DNA of 64,000 nucleotides from Iris pallida (Eukaryota > Streptophyta > Magnoliopsida > Asparagales > Iridaceae): the NCBI GenBank assembly GCA_029216955.1, contig JANAVB010006998.1:3164192-3228191 (forward strand), written 5' to 3'. This document shows positions 23,017-32,645 of this stretch, piece after piece; position 1 is the stretch's first letter, and every line of letters begins with the position of its first letter. The position numbers and the translations under genes are program-made. The notes below the pieces were generated by a model, which was given only the letters and a program-made list of their open reading frames with translations, was not told where the DNA came from and searched no databases.

Positions 23017-23271
23017 ATGGCACCCAAGAAAGAAATTAACAAGGAAGAGGCTCCGAGTTCAAGGGTTGATTTTAAGCGGGCACGCAACTTTGTAGAGTGC
23101 TTTGGACTGACTCCAGCAGTCTTTAATCGAATCGATGGTGGTCCCTCTACTGCGTATGAAAGATCAGGAGATGTAGAAGCGTTTCTTAATCTGATGTGCC
23201 GCTCCAGAATTCGTAACATGCACGACTTAGATGCCTCCCTTCGTCAGCCCAACGAAGGAGAGAAAAAATAA
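23017..23271 (+). CDS. Antisense gene 1 of E4, left unit (unknown function, 84 aa)
   Basis: An open frame on the strand opposite gag-pol, starting at gccATGG, a strong plant start context. The protein is small and basic at its start. Its core reads ARNFVECFGLTPAVFNR, then GGPS, EAFLNLM, RNMHDLDASLRQ. The E6 version (61186-61503) conserves this core (KNFLDYFGLTPEVF, GFLHLIRRSGIHDM, ALRQ) while the DNA around it has diverged. Conservation of the protein suggests selection at some time. AATAAA at about 23345 could end the transcript. No known domain is recognised. It is repeated at 35912-36166. Confidence 0.7.
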   Translation: MAPKKEINKEEAPSSRVDFKRARNFVECFGLTPAVFNRIDGGPSTAYERSGDVEAFLNLMCRSRIRNMHDLDASLRQPNEGEKK

Positions 23272-23530
23272 TGTTTTATGTAGAAGTGTCGTCTATGTAT
23301 TGCGAGTCTTTTATCTGTAGGGGTCCACTTCCCTCCATTTTATAAATAAAATCTTGATATTGAACTCGTCTGTTGGTACATAGAATTGTTCAACACCTCT
23401 TTAACTGCATTTATGGTTGTTTATTCTCAAGAGAAATAAAACAACACGTGGCATCTACCTTGTGGTCACGAGCGCCTTTTTAGTTGGATCTTTCCTGAAA
23501 TAGACTCATGCCAACCGTTTCCTCAACCCC

Positions 23531-23538
23531 TATAAATA
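23531..23538 (+). promoter_or_regulatory. TATA box of antisense gene 2 (left unit)
   Basis: TATAAATAG is followed at the usual distance by acattctcattctctctc, a likely start region. E6 has TATAAATAG (61837-61844) followed by gcactctcattctc. This shared promoter text between diverged families is the best evidence that it is used. Confidence 0.68.
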
Positions 23539-23600
23539 GTTGAGTTAAAGAATGTTTTATACATTCTCATTCTCTCTCTTTTGAAGATAGCTTTTAGCAA

Positions 23601-24314
23601 ATGATGATGCTTTCCGATGTTGTCTCTCTGTACGCCCGGTCGACAGACGTTGATTCAACAATTCTCAGAGCCGAATCATCTGACCTCAATGGTAAGTTTA
23701 ATTCGTAAAACAATCGTCTGCCTTTGAACTTTTTTTTTGTCGAAAACAGATGCCCATGAGTGTAAATCCTTGATAGACATAGAATCTTATAGGTAAGATG
23801 CACGGGCGTAAAAGCCTTGTTGGATCATATGCTTTTGAAACATTGGCGTAAAAACTTTATTGAGTAAAGTGCGCGAGCATCAGTCTTTAATTAATCAGTA
23901 AGTGACTGATGATACTTCTGTTGTTTTTTGTTGTTCTCTGCAGAAGCTTGGCTGAAGAACTTTTCCAGAACCGGTATTGGCGACTTTGGTGCTGTGAGGA
24001 GTATTCTTCTGACATCAGCATCTGGGAGCTCATGCGCTTTTGACGCGCAAATCAGACAACTCAAAACTTTTCGTGGGATAAAAAGGTCTTCTTCAGATGG
24101 TAGGAAGAGCCTTTATACACGAAAAGTTGGATGGTGGAGTCAACTCTATCCCGAGAAATTAGGTAGTAGAGTTCCTTTCACGGCAGGACTAGGAATTGTA
24201 TCCCAATGCTGGATACATTCCTATCTCCTCCGAAAGGCCGCCACTTCTCCACCAATTGTATTGGCAGCAACACGTCTTCGGGCTGCCATACTCTGGGATT
24301 CTCCTATCGTCTGA
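23601..24314 (+). CDS. Antisense gene 2 of E4, left unit (spliced, 153 aa, unknown function)
   Basis: Two exons, 23601-23691 and 23944-24314, join across a GT-AG intron (23692-23943; donor AATG|GTAAGT, acceptor TTCTCTGCAG). The join is exactly in frame, in phase 1. The 462-base CDS begins MMMLSDVVSLYARS; exon 2 contains EAWLKNFSRTGIGDFG, IRQLKTFRG, SDGRKSLYTRKVGWW. E6 keeps the same intron phase and the text IRKLKT, SDGRKGIYT and VGWW. A TGA ends it here; the second unit has CGA there and reads 15 codons further. No known domain is recognised. Splicing is inferred from sequence only. Confidence 0.66.
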
Positions 24315-25150
24315 GAGAGAAGACCAGAGTTTGATTCCTTCTGTTTTGGTTGCCATTGAGGCTCAGACAGTAAGGAATTGACACCAACAACGAATCCGAT
24401 GAAGAAGTTCCAAAGAAGAAATAGATCTCGATTAGGTCATCGTTGTTGTATTAGAATGAAAATCCAAGATGTAATAGATTTCCATTATGATTTGTAAGAA
24501 AGTCTAAGAAATGTAATAGACTTTTATGAAGAAATGAGAATGGAAATGATGGATCTTCTATGCTCAATGATTTGTATCTGGATATTTGTATCTATCCAGA
24601 AGTAATATAGACATGATAGATAATAAAGTCTTGTTTTCTGTTTAGAGTATAAAATACTATCAGAGGTATTATGGACATGACAACATGTAAGAACTCAAAG
24701 AAAAGTAGATTAATATGTATGCAGAGGTCAAAATGGATTTGATAGATAAGAAAAGCAAGCAGATTTAATATTTATTCAGAGGTTAAAAGAACGTGATAAA
24801 TAATAAATCCAATTTTCTATACCAACGGGTAAGATAGAAGATCAAAATTTCTCTCCAAAGAGATGAGTAATCAGCTTAACCAAACCTTGGTAGCTGGGGA
24901 TTAAGAGGACAGATATCATTGAGGATATATGCCAATATGAAATGAACCGACATAACTTTCGAGAAAAGAAAGAACAATTCAAGTATTCAATTCAAAAGTA
25001 AATGAATGAATCTGTAATAAACGGACAAGCCTTTTCGGGAATGAAAGGTTATTTTCAATTTCAAAGACCGGTTCATTAATAGATCTCTCCTATTAAATAG
25101 GTGAGAAATCTTTGTAACTTTTCATTCTTATTTCCACTCCTTTATTGGAA
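24315..25150. other. Spacer between antisense genes 2 and 3 (left unit)
   Basis: AT-rich, with repeated phrases of the type atgatagataataaa and cagaggt. No ORF is supported. It may hold the 3' end of gene 2 and the promoter of gene 3 (tattaaata at 25091-25099). The second unit (37256-38047) is nearly identical. Confidence 0.5.
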
Positions 25151-25443
25151 ATGTCTTCCAAGGATATGCAGCAAAAGAATAAAGTCTCCAAGAAAGTTGA
25201 GGACATCATTAAGACGTGCCCCATTGAACCAATTGTATCAGGTCCAACCGAAGTAGGTGAAAGCTCTTCTTCTCCCAAGCCACCACAAGACATCCTCGCT
25301 TTCTTAGTAGAGCCAGGGAAAACTCCTGAAGAAGAAGCGCTAAGGATGGCTGCCTGCAGGTTTTTATGAACTCAGGCAACTACGTCTTCGAAGCATTGGC
25401 TGACTATGTATTCAATAAGGAAGACAGCGGTCCTCATCCTTAA
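25151..25443 (+). pseudogene. Antisense gene 3 of E4, left unit (unknown function, frameshifted)
   Basis: Opens MSSKDMQQKNKVSKKVED. The conserved block is DILAFLVEPGKTPEEEALRM, then AAC. The direct frame stops at 25369. In another frame the text continues NSGNYVFEALADYVFNKEDSGP to a TAA at 25443. The E6 copy reads the equivalent without a break (AACELL...NNVFEFLANYVFNQEGSGP), so E4 has lost one base near 25360. The second unit has the same defect. The gene ends 65 bases from the end of the opposing integrase gene. Confidence 0.62.
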
Positions 25444-25507
25444 TCCTTTATTTAGAATAAAAAATAAAAATAAAAAGAAATTTTATTTTCATTCTGTCTC
25501 CTTTTTT
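25444..25507. terminator. Convergent 3' end region between antisense gene 3 and pol
   Basis: AATAAAAA-type A-rich text (about 25458-25480) lies between the two convergent reading frames and could supply poly(A) signals on the plus strand. Nothing further is visible. The second unit is the same at 38341-38406. Confidence 0.4.
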
Positions 25508-26869
25508 TTATACATAGTACTTCTTAAAAAATTTGCCATTGATCGGCATCATGAGTAAATCTCCATTGGGTTTTGATAACCGATAGGCGCCATTAGAAAA
25601 CACGGTCTCAATTACATAAGGACCTTCCCATTTCGCTTGGAATTTCCTCTTGTTTTTGTGAGTCATAATCATCGGTCTTCGAACGGCTAAAACTAATTCA
25701 CCAATCTTGAATACCCTCTCTTTAACTTTACGGTTGAAAGTTCGAGATATACGGGCTTGATATAGCTCAATATGCTGTTGTGCTTGGAGACACTTCTCGT
25801 CCAATCCTTCAAGTTCTTGGAGTCGTAAGCGATCATTGTTCTCTATAGTTAGCTCATTAGCAATAACTATTCGTAGAGATGGAATCTAGATTTTCAAGGA
25901 AAGAACAACCTCACATCCATAAACCAATAAAAATGGTGTAAAACCAGTAGGAGTCCGGACTGTTGTTCGATAAGCCCATAAACATTCTCTAAGTATCTTA
26001 TTCCAATCACGTTTATTAGAAGAGACAAACTTTTTAAGAAGTTTAATGATCGTCTTATTGAAGGCTTCGGCTAAACCATTGGCAGCTGAATTATAAGCCG
26101 TAGAAGCCAGATTTTGAATTTAATTCTTATCACAGAACCGATAAAATGCCTGACTGACAAATTGTGGACCATTATCATGAATTATTCGCCGAGGAATCCT
26201 GAAGCGATAAATAACATGATGTTTGATAAAGATGATCACATTAGATGTTTTTACTTCAGTAAGGAGAACTGCTTCTGCCCACTTAGAAAAGTAATCGGTT
26301 ATAGCTAATATGAACCGATGTCCTTTAACAGAAGGAGGGTTAATAGGACCAATGACATCCATACCCCAAGCTTCGAAGGGCCAAGAAGCTGCTGTAGGAT
26401 GTAAAAATTCAGAAGGTTGGTGAATAAAATTAGCATGAATCTGACATGCTTTTTACCTTCTGACGTAATCCACAGCATCTGCTATCATGGAAGGCCAATA
26501 ATACCCCATTCTTCGAATGCGGTCCTGTAATTTTGGCCCCGGTTGATGAGCACCACAGATACCATTATGAGCCTCATGGAGTGTCTGTTTAGCTTCACTT
26601 TCTGAGAGACAGCGCAGCAAGAGTCCATCATATGAGCGACGATATAACATATGTAAAGATGAATCATAATAGAATCGAACTGATCGTCTTTTAATTGATG
26701 CAGCTTCTTTTGGATCTTCAGGTAAAATCCCATGAACCGCATAATCAATAAATGTAGTTCTCCAATCCCTCTGCTGAGAGCTTGATTCACTAGTATAACT
26801 CTGTTCAATACACAAATTATTCTTGACACAGAATAGATCTATGTCTAACAAAGTAATTATATTTTGTCT
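25508..26869 (-). pseudogene. E4 integrase, left unit
   Basis: Read on the minus strand it contains EAHNGICGAHQPGPKL (zinc-domain His pair), KACQIHA (only one Cys of the usual pair remains; the first is a stop here and Tyr in the second unit), then the catalytic core MDVIGPI (Asp), IIHDNGPQFVS (Asp), and NGLAEAFNKTI (Glu). The C-terminal DNA-binding part ends VRRPMIMTHKNKRKFQ and KWEGPYVIE. Stops fall near 26453, 26118 and 25887. The stop at 25887 is shared with unit 2, so it predates their separation. The gene ends at 25508. Confidence 0.85.
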
Positions 26870-27274
26870 TCAGATTGGAACAGCCAAATCTGCAGCTAGG
26901 CTAGCAAGAGCATCAGCCTCCACAATCTGAGAACGTGGTACAAATTCAATGAAGAATCCTTTGAATGAAAGGACCAATTCGACTACTACTTGATGATAAG
27001 GGATGAGATCAGGATTTCTAACTTCATAGGTCCCTCTAACCTGATTAACAATCAGCTGAGAGTCTCCATAGGCTTCCAGAAATTCAATATTCAATTGTTT
27101 TGCAACTTGGAGACCAATCAATAGAGCATTATATTCTGCTATATTATTAGAGCATGGTTCATTGAGAGAATAGGCACGATATATGACCATTTTGTCAGGA
27201 GAAACCAAGACGATTCCTACCCCAGAGACAATATTACCTTTAGGTCCAACCCGTGATGCCCCGTCAAAATATAA
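26870..27274 (-). pseudogene. E4 second (archaeal-type) RNase H, left unit
   Basis: After a stop following KNDIW (shared by both units) the frame reads LYFDGASRVGPKG, then NNIAEYNALLIGLQ, YGDSQLIVNQV and ADALASLAADLA. All four acidic catalytic positions are visible. A second RNase H after the pol RNase H marks the Tat lineage. It is thought to take over RNA removal from the degenerate first domain. Confidence 0.84.
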
Positions 27275-28681
27275 TTACCATATGTCATTTTTTAAAGTCA
27301 TATTGCAATCTACAACTTCATCTGGAATGTCCTCATATAACTTTGATGTTTCAGGTATAGGATGAGCAGCTAAGAAATCAGCTAATGCTTGACCCTTCAC
27401 TGATTTTTGAGGTATATAAACCATGTCATAAGGAGTGAGCAGCATCGCCCAGGTAGCTAACCTAGAGTTAAGAATGTTCGGTTTTCTCATCAATACCCGA
27501 ATGGGATTTATTCTGGAGATGACATGGATAGTCTGTCCTGTCACATAATGTCTTATCTTTTGGACAGCAAAAACCAAGGCCAGACATTCCTTTTCTACAG
27601 GAGTATACCTGTTTTCAGCTCCGACCATCATTCGGCTAAGATAATAAATCGCTTGTTCATGCCCTATATCACTTTTTTGTGCAAGAAGAGCACCAAGTGA
27701 ATGATCCAAAGCTCGAACAGATAGCAAAAATGGTCTTCCTATCACTGGAGGTACCAAAATAGGTGGATTTGTAAGATATTGCTTGATGTCATTAAAGGCT
27801 TTCTGACATGCTTCATCCCAAACAAATGATACACCCTTCTTCAATAGACGGGAGAAAGGCTGGCATCTTCCAGAGAGATTGGATATGAATCTCCTGATAT
27901 ATGCAATACGACCTTGGAAGCCACGAAGTTCTTTTAGATTGCGTGGAGGACGTATTTCAAGAATTGCTTTAACCTTATCAGGATCAACATGGATATCCTG
28001 AGAAGTAATGACAAATCCTAAAAACTTGGCACTGGAAACCCCTAAGAAAGACTTAGTAGGGTTCATTTTCAATTGATATTGGCGCATCAATTCAAATACT
28101 GTCTTCAAATCTTGAATGTGATCATTTTTTGATCGACTCTTAACAGCAATGTCATCTACATAACATTCTACTGTATTCCATAGATGTTCTTGAAAGATGT
28201 TGCTCATGGACCGTTGATATGTGGCACCGACGTTTTTAAGACCAAACGGCATCACCGTATAGCAGTAAACCCCAAGGGGTGTACGAAAAGCGGTATGCTT
28301 CTCATCTTCTGGATGCATCTTAATTTGATTATATCCTGAGAATCCATCCATGAAAGACATGCGTTCAAAACCACATGTATTGTCTATCATAACATCAGTA
28401 ATTAGAAGTAGAAATTTGTCTTTTGGACAAGCTGCATTAAGATCTCGAAAATTTATGCAAACTCGGACTTTTCCGTTCTTCTTTATAACAGGAACAATGT
28501 TGACAACCCAATCAGGGTGTTGTTCTTCACGAACAAAACCACACGTGATCAGCTTTTTGACTTCTGCTTCAATTGCATCCATCATATTTGGTCCAAAACG
28601 CCGTTGCTGTTGTTTTCCAGGCTTAGCATTAGGAAGAATATTGAGTTTATGAGTAGCAACTTTGGGATCTAGACCTGACAT
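27275..28681 (-). pseudogene. E4 reverse transcriptase and first RNase H, left unit
   Basis: A 468-codon open frame from MSGLDPKVATHKLN. RT motifs in order are GKVRVCINFRDLN, FMDGFSGYNQI, VMPFGLKNVGATYQ and the active site ECYVDDIAVKS (about residue 174), then LRGFQGRIAYIRRFIS. The first RNase H follows, with LLSVRALDHSLGALLAQ in place of the usual TDAS start, so it probably lacks activity. The frame is preceded by a stop (LIKE then TAA, about 28714) that both units share. The start given is the first Met and is not the original gag-pol start. Confidence 0.88.
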
Positions 28682-29248
28682 ATCCTCATAACTCCATACA
28701 AAAATATCAATTTATTCTTTGATTAGTTTCATCAATTCTTCCTTTTTATCTTCAGAAAGATTCTTACTGATGAATATTGGTTTGGGCGTAGTTCCATCTC
28801 CAACGTCAATCTGGACAACCTCATCCTCTGTAGGTGGTTGTCGTTGTTAAAAACGAAGTTCCCATTGAGTGTCCATCTATTGAGCCCAAGGATCATTCTC
28901 AAATGGTTCAGATTCACCATCAATTTGAACCATGTAAGCTGAAAATATTTGCTCAGATTCATCATAATAGTCTCCTTTAACACACGAGGAGTGAGAAATA
29001 TCAGATTCGATGAATTAGACTTCTTCTGAATCTGAGGATTGCGAAGAGCTAGAAGAGAATTCTTCTTGAATATCGCCATTAAACATATAGGACAGATTAT
29101 ATCCCAATCCATGACGAGTTTTCAGGTAAAATGGATCACCACATAATGGTAGTCGTCTACCTTTGCCTTGATTGAAACCTTGCATAGTCTTTAAATCATA
29201 TCCTATTTTCTGGATAATCTTGAGAGATTGTTGACTATATCTGTCAAT
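28682..29248 (-). pseudogene. E4 protease-RT linker, left unit
   Basis: The minus frame reads IDRYSQQSLKIIQKIGYD, then KTRHGLGYNLSYM, then an acidic and serine-rich stretch (FSSSSSQSSDSEE), then FENDPWAQ and a TAG, before EELMKLIKE and TAA leading into RT. Such GLGYN-containing linkers are normal in Tat polyproteins. Several stops are present, and the WAQ-TAG and KE-TAA stops are shared with unit 2. A frame change or substitution occurs near 29013. Confidence 0.72.
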
Positions 29249-30019
29249 TCAGATTCTTCCTTTATCTTTATCTCTTAAATCATCTATCTGAGCAACAGGA
29301 ATATTTCTAGCCAAGCTAAAAATAATTTGGCGCTTGTTTTTCTTATCAGACGGAACCACGAAATAAGATTCTTTGTGACGTCTATAAGTTACACAAGCTT
29401 GTGATGAAGCGGCTACAGGAAGAAGATAGGGAGAAGATGTTAGAAACCTTTGAGGAGAAGGTCCAACATCGACATGAGGAGGAAAAGAATTTTCCTTATT
29501 GTCAATGTATAAGGTTTCCTCTGTGTCTATGTCGTCTTTATATTGATGACTTTGATTATCAGAAGATAAAGTCATTCTTTCAATAAACTTGACAGCCATA
29601 TACTCGAAAAGGAAATCTTCATTGATGTTAAAAAGTACAGAATGATCAATATTTACATCATTTATAATTTGACTGCTACGCTTCGAATTAATCACTAGTG
29701 GATTATCATCCATCTTCTGCGTAGATTTGCCAAGATTGACAATCAAAGGAGGTTCTGGATCATTCGTACGAAATGTATGTCCTTTGACTTTAACCACAAG
29801 AGGTTGAACTTGGCTTTTAACAGGAACATTTATTGATTCCTCAGTTGAAGCTTGAGTTCTTTCTTTAACCTTGATCATCAAAGGTTGATTGTTGACAGGT
29901 TGGGGTTGGATTCGCCCTTTGACTTTGATATTCAAAGGTTCCTCTTCTGGCAGATCTTCGTTAATTGACTGATCTTCAGCAGATGATTGATCTTCAGCTA
30001 TATCTGATATCTCTTTCAT
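29249..30019 (-). pseudogene. E4 linker ORF with PLxIKVKGR repeats, left unit
   Basis: Starts MKEISDIAEDQSSAEDQS at an ATG that overlaps the stop of the protease ORF (ATATGAAAG; the TGA and ATG share bases). It then has about four imperfect copies of a roughly 25-residue unit centred on PLNIKVKGR, PLMIKVKER, PLVVKVKGH and PLIVNLGKS, and later FNINEDFLFEYMAVKF. No enzymatic motif is seen. It may be a flexible part of the polyprotein. Unit 2 has the same overlap at 52536-52539 and is cut by E5 within the repeats. Confidence 0.66.
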
Positions 30020-30596
30020 ATGCTCTTGTTTGTAAAGCCTTGAGTCAGAAAATAGGCTTCGACACCCTTGAAAGGATTGATATCAGTAAACTCAGTCTTT
30101 ATAACTCCTTGGGGATCCACATACTTGAAGCATTGGTGGAGAGTCAAAGGCACGATGTTATGCTCATGTAACCATGGTCTTCCAAGAAGAATATTGTAGG
30201 ATATGTCTGAGTTAATAACATAAAATGTTGCCATAGTTCGAAGATCACCAATCTGAATCTTCAGACGAATCTTCCCCAGTGGTTTGCTCTTTTTATAGTT
30301 AAAACCAACAATTGTAGTACTAGTGTAAGTCAGATCACTAGTAGGAATCCTCAATGGTCTCAGCATACTTTGAAGAATTATGCTAATGAAGACCCAGGAT
30401 CAATGTAAATTCTGTCAACTTCAATGGATTCAATATACCCAGTGTAACACAAAGGCCTATCATGCTTGTTATGCTTCAATATCATATCTTCTTGTGTAAA
30501 TGTGACGTTGAGAATTTCTTCCATCACACTATGATATTGTGGGTATGATACTGGTATATTGTCAGGAGTCTTGAGTTGGGCCAAGCAGGAATCAGC
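30016..30596 (-). pseudogene. E4 aspartic protease, left unit
   Basis: The text reads EEILNVTFTQEDM, then RIYIDPGSS, where DPG replaces the usual D(S/T)G. A one-base deletion near 30386 in this unit then shifts the frame. It continues TYTSTTIVGF, KIRLKIQIGDLRTMATFYVI, SYNILLGRPWLHEHN, the typical end of a retrotransposon protease. The protease would cut the polyprotein into Gag, RT and integrase. Unit 2 (52536-53048) lacks the deletion and shows the continuous domain. Confidence 0.8.
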
Positions 30597-31691
30597 TTAC
30601 AGCAATGCTTCACTCAAAGTTTCACGACTTTCTTTAGAAAGGTGCAGCAACTCGAAGATAGATAATCTAGCCGGAGTATTAGCTAACTGGGCTAGAATAT
30701 CAAATTTATAGGGTTTTATCACCACCCCCTGACTGGAAGTAGACTTCAACGGGACATCGAAGCGTACCGCTTTCTGTTTTCCCTTTTCAACCACAACAGG
30801 AGCAAGAGACGGTTGAGTTGATGGTGTTTCAACATTCTCAACTTCCTTGGAGGATCCCTCATAATCTTTGTGGTACTCTTTTCCAGATATTGTACCAGCA
30901 AAAGTTTCTTCTTCAGACTCAGAAGAAGGAAGTACCATATTGCAGGATTTAATCTTCCTTTCCTTAGCATTCTTCTTGTGAGGATTGTTATGAGGAACCT
31001 CAGAACCCAATCCAACAGTGGATTTTTGACTTTGAATTTGTAAAGGAAGTCGTATCCCTTTATCATAATTCAAACCTTCTGCCTTTTGAAAGTCATAACC
31101 CATCTTCTTCATGAGAAGGATATACTGCTGACTGTACAAGTGAGTAGGCAGTGGACTTTCAACAGGTGGCTCCATAGAGGAAGAAGAAGAGATCTCTATG
31201 ACTATAGGAGAATGAAAAATAACCGTCTCTGCAGCTACGGGAGAAAAAAGGATTCGAGATACGAGAAAAATCCCTGTAGGAGCCTTTTTATAAGCAGCGA
31301 AGACTTATTGTGCCCTGTATAAGGGAACACTATTCATGGCCAGCCACTGCTGATGAGTAAGCTTGAGCTTGGCAGGAGGAGCCAGACTTGGAGGACATAT
31401 ATTCAATCCTCTCAGTCTATTTTCCAAAGGAATGCCTTCCCATAGATGATCCAAATCATCATGATCTGGAATAACATGAGAAATAATGTTGTAGGTTTTG
31501 ACTTTTCTACTTTTCTTGGATTTTGAAGTTTTACCTTCATCTTCCATTTCAGGTACTAAGTCAGGATGTACCCACATAATTTTACCATTTTTTAATGTAA
31601 GAGGTAACAATCCTTTATTTTTCTCCCTGGCAGGCGGGATATTCAAAATCTTTATCGTCGCCTTCGGAATTGGGACAATTCCATCTGGTAC
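30597..31691 (-). pseudogene. E4 Gag C-terminal and pre-protease region, left unit
   Basis: Two open stretches are separated by a stop at 31305 (YRAQ then TAA). The first reads NIPPAREKNKGLLPLTLKNG, IMWVHPDLVPE, HDDLDHLWEGIPLEN. The second reads SQQYILLMKKMGYDFQKAEG and GKQKAVRFDVPLKS, then LLHLSKESRETLSEALL and a TAA at 30597. Both stops, and the one at 31692, are also in unit 2. No enzyme domain is visible. Confidence 0.68.
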
Positions 31692-32645
31692 TTATTGTGG
31701 AGAAAAATCTCCAAATTGAAGAGAAACCATATTGGTTGTAACCGTATGGTCATCATTGGTTAGAGCAATAGCACCACCATTTATCAGCTCTTGGATTTTC
31801 TTCTTCAAAATATAGCAAGCACTGGTAGGATGATTAATGTATCTATGATAGATACAATATTTAGGATTGTCAGTCAGATTCACCTCATTAGGCCTCTTTG
31901 GCTCCAAAATCTGGAGTTTGCCACTCTTCACCAGACATTGGAATATCCCTGGGATATCACTTTCGTCAAAAAAGTATTCTTCTTTTGGCCTGGAAGATTT
32001 CTGATTATTCGGCGTCATTTTATTCTTGAAAAGATAGACCATAAGAGTGTCTTTTCCTTTCATATTACGATTGCCGGAATTATTACCAGGATTACTTTTC
32101 TTTCCTTTATCCTCAGAGGCGAAAATCATCCCATGTTCACGAGCCAACCTACCATTGGTCTCGGCAGAAACTGCTGTTATGATAAACGAAGCCCAATCTG
32201 TGAATTGGGAACCCCTGAAGACAGCAATGGATGGTCGCAGGTTCATCTTACATGTATCAATCAGCGCTGAATCTGGCATACCAGGGGACATCTTTAGAGT
32301 CGCCTGTCGGAAACGTTCAATGAACGTCCGAGTATCTTCTTCCTCCTTTTGCTTGATTTCTATTAAGGAGGACATTTTCATGTCCATACCTCCTTCATAG
32401 AAACGGGAGAGAAACATTGCCTTAAATTCGTCAAAAGACGAAATACAATTGTCGGGTAAACTACGATACCAGTCGTAAGCTGAACCCGTCAAGCATCCAA
32501 TGAATACTCTAGTGAGAAGAGCATCATTTTTCTGCAAATGTACAGTCATAATATCAAAGTAATTGATATGCTGACTAGGAGAAGCCTTTCCATCAAACAG
32601 TACCATTGACTGTGGCTTGAATTTTGGTGGAAAGGGTACATCATT
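31692..32645 (-). pseudogene. E4 gag core (retrotrans_gag), left unit
   Basis: Reads LFDGKASPSQHINYFDIM, GSAYDWYRSLPDNCISSFDE, FKAMFLSRFYEGG, IKQKEEEDTRTFIERFRQAT, the standard gypsy capsid domain. It then has KYCIYHRYINHPTSACYILK, a Tat-type Cys-His motif near the end. Gag forms the virus-like particle that holds the RNA. A TGG-to-TAG stop at about 32646 cuts it from the N-terminal part, which reads through in unit 2. It ends LQFGDFSPQ at the shared stop. Confidence 0.84.
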
